A stretch of 15,546 bases of DNA from CAYSBK01 sp964429265 (lineage in GTDB: Bacteria; Planctomycetota; Phycisphaerae; Sedimentisphaerales; Anaerobacaceae): assembly GCA_964429265.1 (NCBI GenBank), contig CAYSBK010000042.1:1-15546 (forward strand), written 5' to 3'. Under the pieces are notes generated by a model. That model searched no databases and was not told the origin of the DNA. It was given only the letters and a program-made list of their open reading frames with translations. Of the stretch, positions 14,775-15,546 are shown in pieces (the first letter of the stretch is position 1; every line of letters starts with the position of its first letter). The translations under genes and the position numbers were made by a program.

Positions 14775-15305
14775 GTGTTCCATACACGCAGGTCAAAGAC
14801 AGCTGTCGCTGCTTGCGGCAGAACCGGCTTCGGAGGGGTTTTAGCCATACTGGGTGTGACTGGCTGCGTCCTGGGCGGCGTGTTCGCTGCCGCCACGGCA
14901 GGGTCGATTACGCCGCCCGGCGCAGCAGTCGTGGCCGCTGCTGAAGCTTCCGCCGCCGAATCCAGTACCGCAACGCCGCCGGGCAACTGGCAGACCATCC
15001 GGATGCGGGTGACGGCGTATTGTCCCTGCCGGAAATGCTGCGGAGAATATGCCGACGGTATCACCGCAAGCGGCCACAGGATTCGCCCGGGCGACAGGTT
15101 CGTGGCAGCCGATGCGAGCTTGCCGTTTGGTACGGTCGTTGTTGTGCCGGGTTACAACGGTGGCCGGGCCGTGAAAGTTCTGGACCGGGGCGGTGCCATT
15201 CGCGGTAACCGCCTGGACGTGTTCTTCAACTCGCATCAGCAGGCCCTGGAGTGGGGCGTCAAATACCTCAACGTCAGGGTTCGTACCGAAAATCGCGGCC
15301 AATAA
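14775..15305 (+). CDS. Exported 3D-domain protein, putative peptidoglycan lytic enzyme
   Basis: The C-terminal half (about 76-170) is a 3D domain, the double-psi beta-barrel fold shared with MltA and resuscitation-type lytic transglycosylases, which act on peptidoglycan. Visible marks are RVTAYCPCRKCCG with Cys 83/85/88/89, DGITASG, RFVAADASLPFGT (Asp113), VKVLDRGGAI (Asp137) and NRLDVFF (Asp148), the three aspartates that name the domain. The N terminus is basic, then hydrophobic (about 19-42), then an Ala/Pro/Ser linker, so it is exported and either anchored or cleaved; VTGC at 28-31 also fits a lipobox. GTG 14775 is chosen for the GGAG at 14763-14766 and the signal-like start; an in-frame TTG at 14709 would add 22 Cys-rich residues. 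Length is then 176. Confidence 0.82.
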   Translation: MFHTRRSKTAVAACGRTGFGGVLAILGVTGCVLGGVFAAATAGSITPPGAAVVAAAEASAAESSTATPPGNWQTIRMRVTAYCPCRKCCGEYADGITASGHRIRPGDRFVAADASLPFGTVVVVPGYNGGRAVKVLDRGGAIRGNRLDVFFNSHQQALEWGVKYLNVRVRTENRGQ

Positions 15306-15312
15306 TCCATCC

Positions 15313-15327
15313 ACCGGCCGGGCCGGT
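15313..15327. other. Inverted repeat after the 3D-domain gene
   Basis: ACCGGCC and GGCCGGT flank one central base, 8 bases after the stop. It can fold as a short hairpin, but what follows is an A-run and not a T-run, so it is not a standard intrinsic terminator. The rest of 15328-15459 holds no supported ORF and no promoter that I trust, although TAGAAT at 15365-15370 could be a -10 element. Confidence 0.3.
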
Positions 15328-15459
15328 ACGGCAAAAAACCCTGGCCGGGTGAACCACCCCGTGGTAGAATCGTATAGAGTTTGTCCGATTATCACGCGGG
15401 CGCCGTACCGATGTTTTTTCTTTATATGACTTTGTTGTCTTTTATTAGGAGGCGCGAAA

Positions 15460-15546
15460 ATGTTGCTTTCAACTTCACATCCTCACAGGCGAAAACACTC
15501 CGTGCACGTGCTGTCGGTGCTGCTGGTCTCACTGATTGTTACAGCG
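15460..15546 (+). CDS. Start of a probable secreted protein, cut by the window end
   Basis: ATG 15460 follows a strong AGGAGG Shine-Dalgarno (15447-15452), and the frame stays open for all 29 codons to the last base. The peptide has a basic, His-rich start (HPHRRKH) followed by a hydrophobic run (VLSVLLVSLIVTA), typical of the n- and h-regions of a Sec signal peptide or a membrane anchor. The mature part is outside the window, so no family can be named. Confidence 0.7.
   Translation, partial: MLLSTSHPHRRKHSVHVLSVLLVSLIVTA

Noticed and set aside
13210..14796. 528-codon open frame on the minus strand across the kinase gene
   Set aside because: The plus-strand kinase has unmistakable motifs and ordered cysteine modules. 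The antisense translation has no family features and is explained by GC-rich codon use leaving few stops.
15313..15340. Rho-independent terminator after the 3D-domain gene
   Set aside because: The hairpin is followed by A residues rather than T residues in the direction of transcription.
1..15546. CRISPR array, prophage, transposon, toxin-antitoxin pair or defence island
   Set aside because: No regularly spaced repeats, integrase, transposase, terminal inverted repeats or effector-type genes are seen; nearly all coding space is taken by recognisable housekeeping or envelope genes.

Overview
The window looks like a chromosomal segment from a GC-rich Gram-negative-type bacterium, most likely a planctomycete and perhaps of the class Phycisphaerae. 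This is inferred from three things: a division/cell-wall cluster cut down to mraZ-rsmH-ftsL-ftsI, a soluble eukaryote-like protein kinase with zinc ribbons, and a DUF4416 gene beside surface-polysaccharide genes. No marker gene settles the lineage. Nothing here looks like a prophage, transposon, CRISPR array or defence island.

Left end (1-569): a non-coding stretch with a short repeated A/C-rich motif, two tandem GC hairpins, a tRNA-Arg(ACG) gene without encoded CCA, and a strong sigma70-type promoter. The promoter has phased A-tracts upstream and an inverted repeat over its -10 element.

Region 570-5161 (+): a compact operon for division and septal wall synthesis. It encodes the regulator MraZ, a small unknown protein, the 16S rRNA methyltransferase RsmH, a membrane-anchored double-LysM protein, an FtsL-like protein and an FtsI-type transpeptidase. 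The usual followers (murE, murF, mraY, murD, ftsW, murG, ftsQAZ) are absent. After a 260-bp gap come a fumarylacetoacetate-hydrolase-family enzyme and a YebC/PmpR-family protein, separated by a small repeat that can fold.

Region 7228-12925 (-): a four-gene operon read leftward from a clear promoter just right of proS: prolyl-tRNA synthetase, a DUF4416 protein, a WecA/TagO-type polyprenyl-phosphate sugar-phosphate transferase, and an O-antigen ligase/polymerase-type membrane protein with a TPR tail. The genes nearly touch or overlap. The last two are expected to start and then ligate or polymerise a lipid-linked surface glycan. It meets yebC tail to tail.

Region 13067-15546 (+): a divergently promoted soluble Ser/Thr kinase with four C-terminal C-x2-C...CPWC ribbons, then an exported 3D-domain (putative peptidoglycan lytic) protein with its own good promoter, then the first 29 codons of a probable secreted protein cut by the window end.

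Most of the window is ordinary core-genome content. The points most worth following are the four-ribbon kinase, the reduced division operon with an inserted LysM gene and a small uncharacterised ORF, and the co-transcription of proS with glycan genes.
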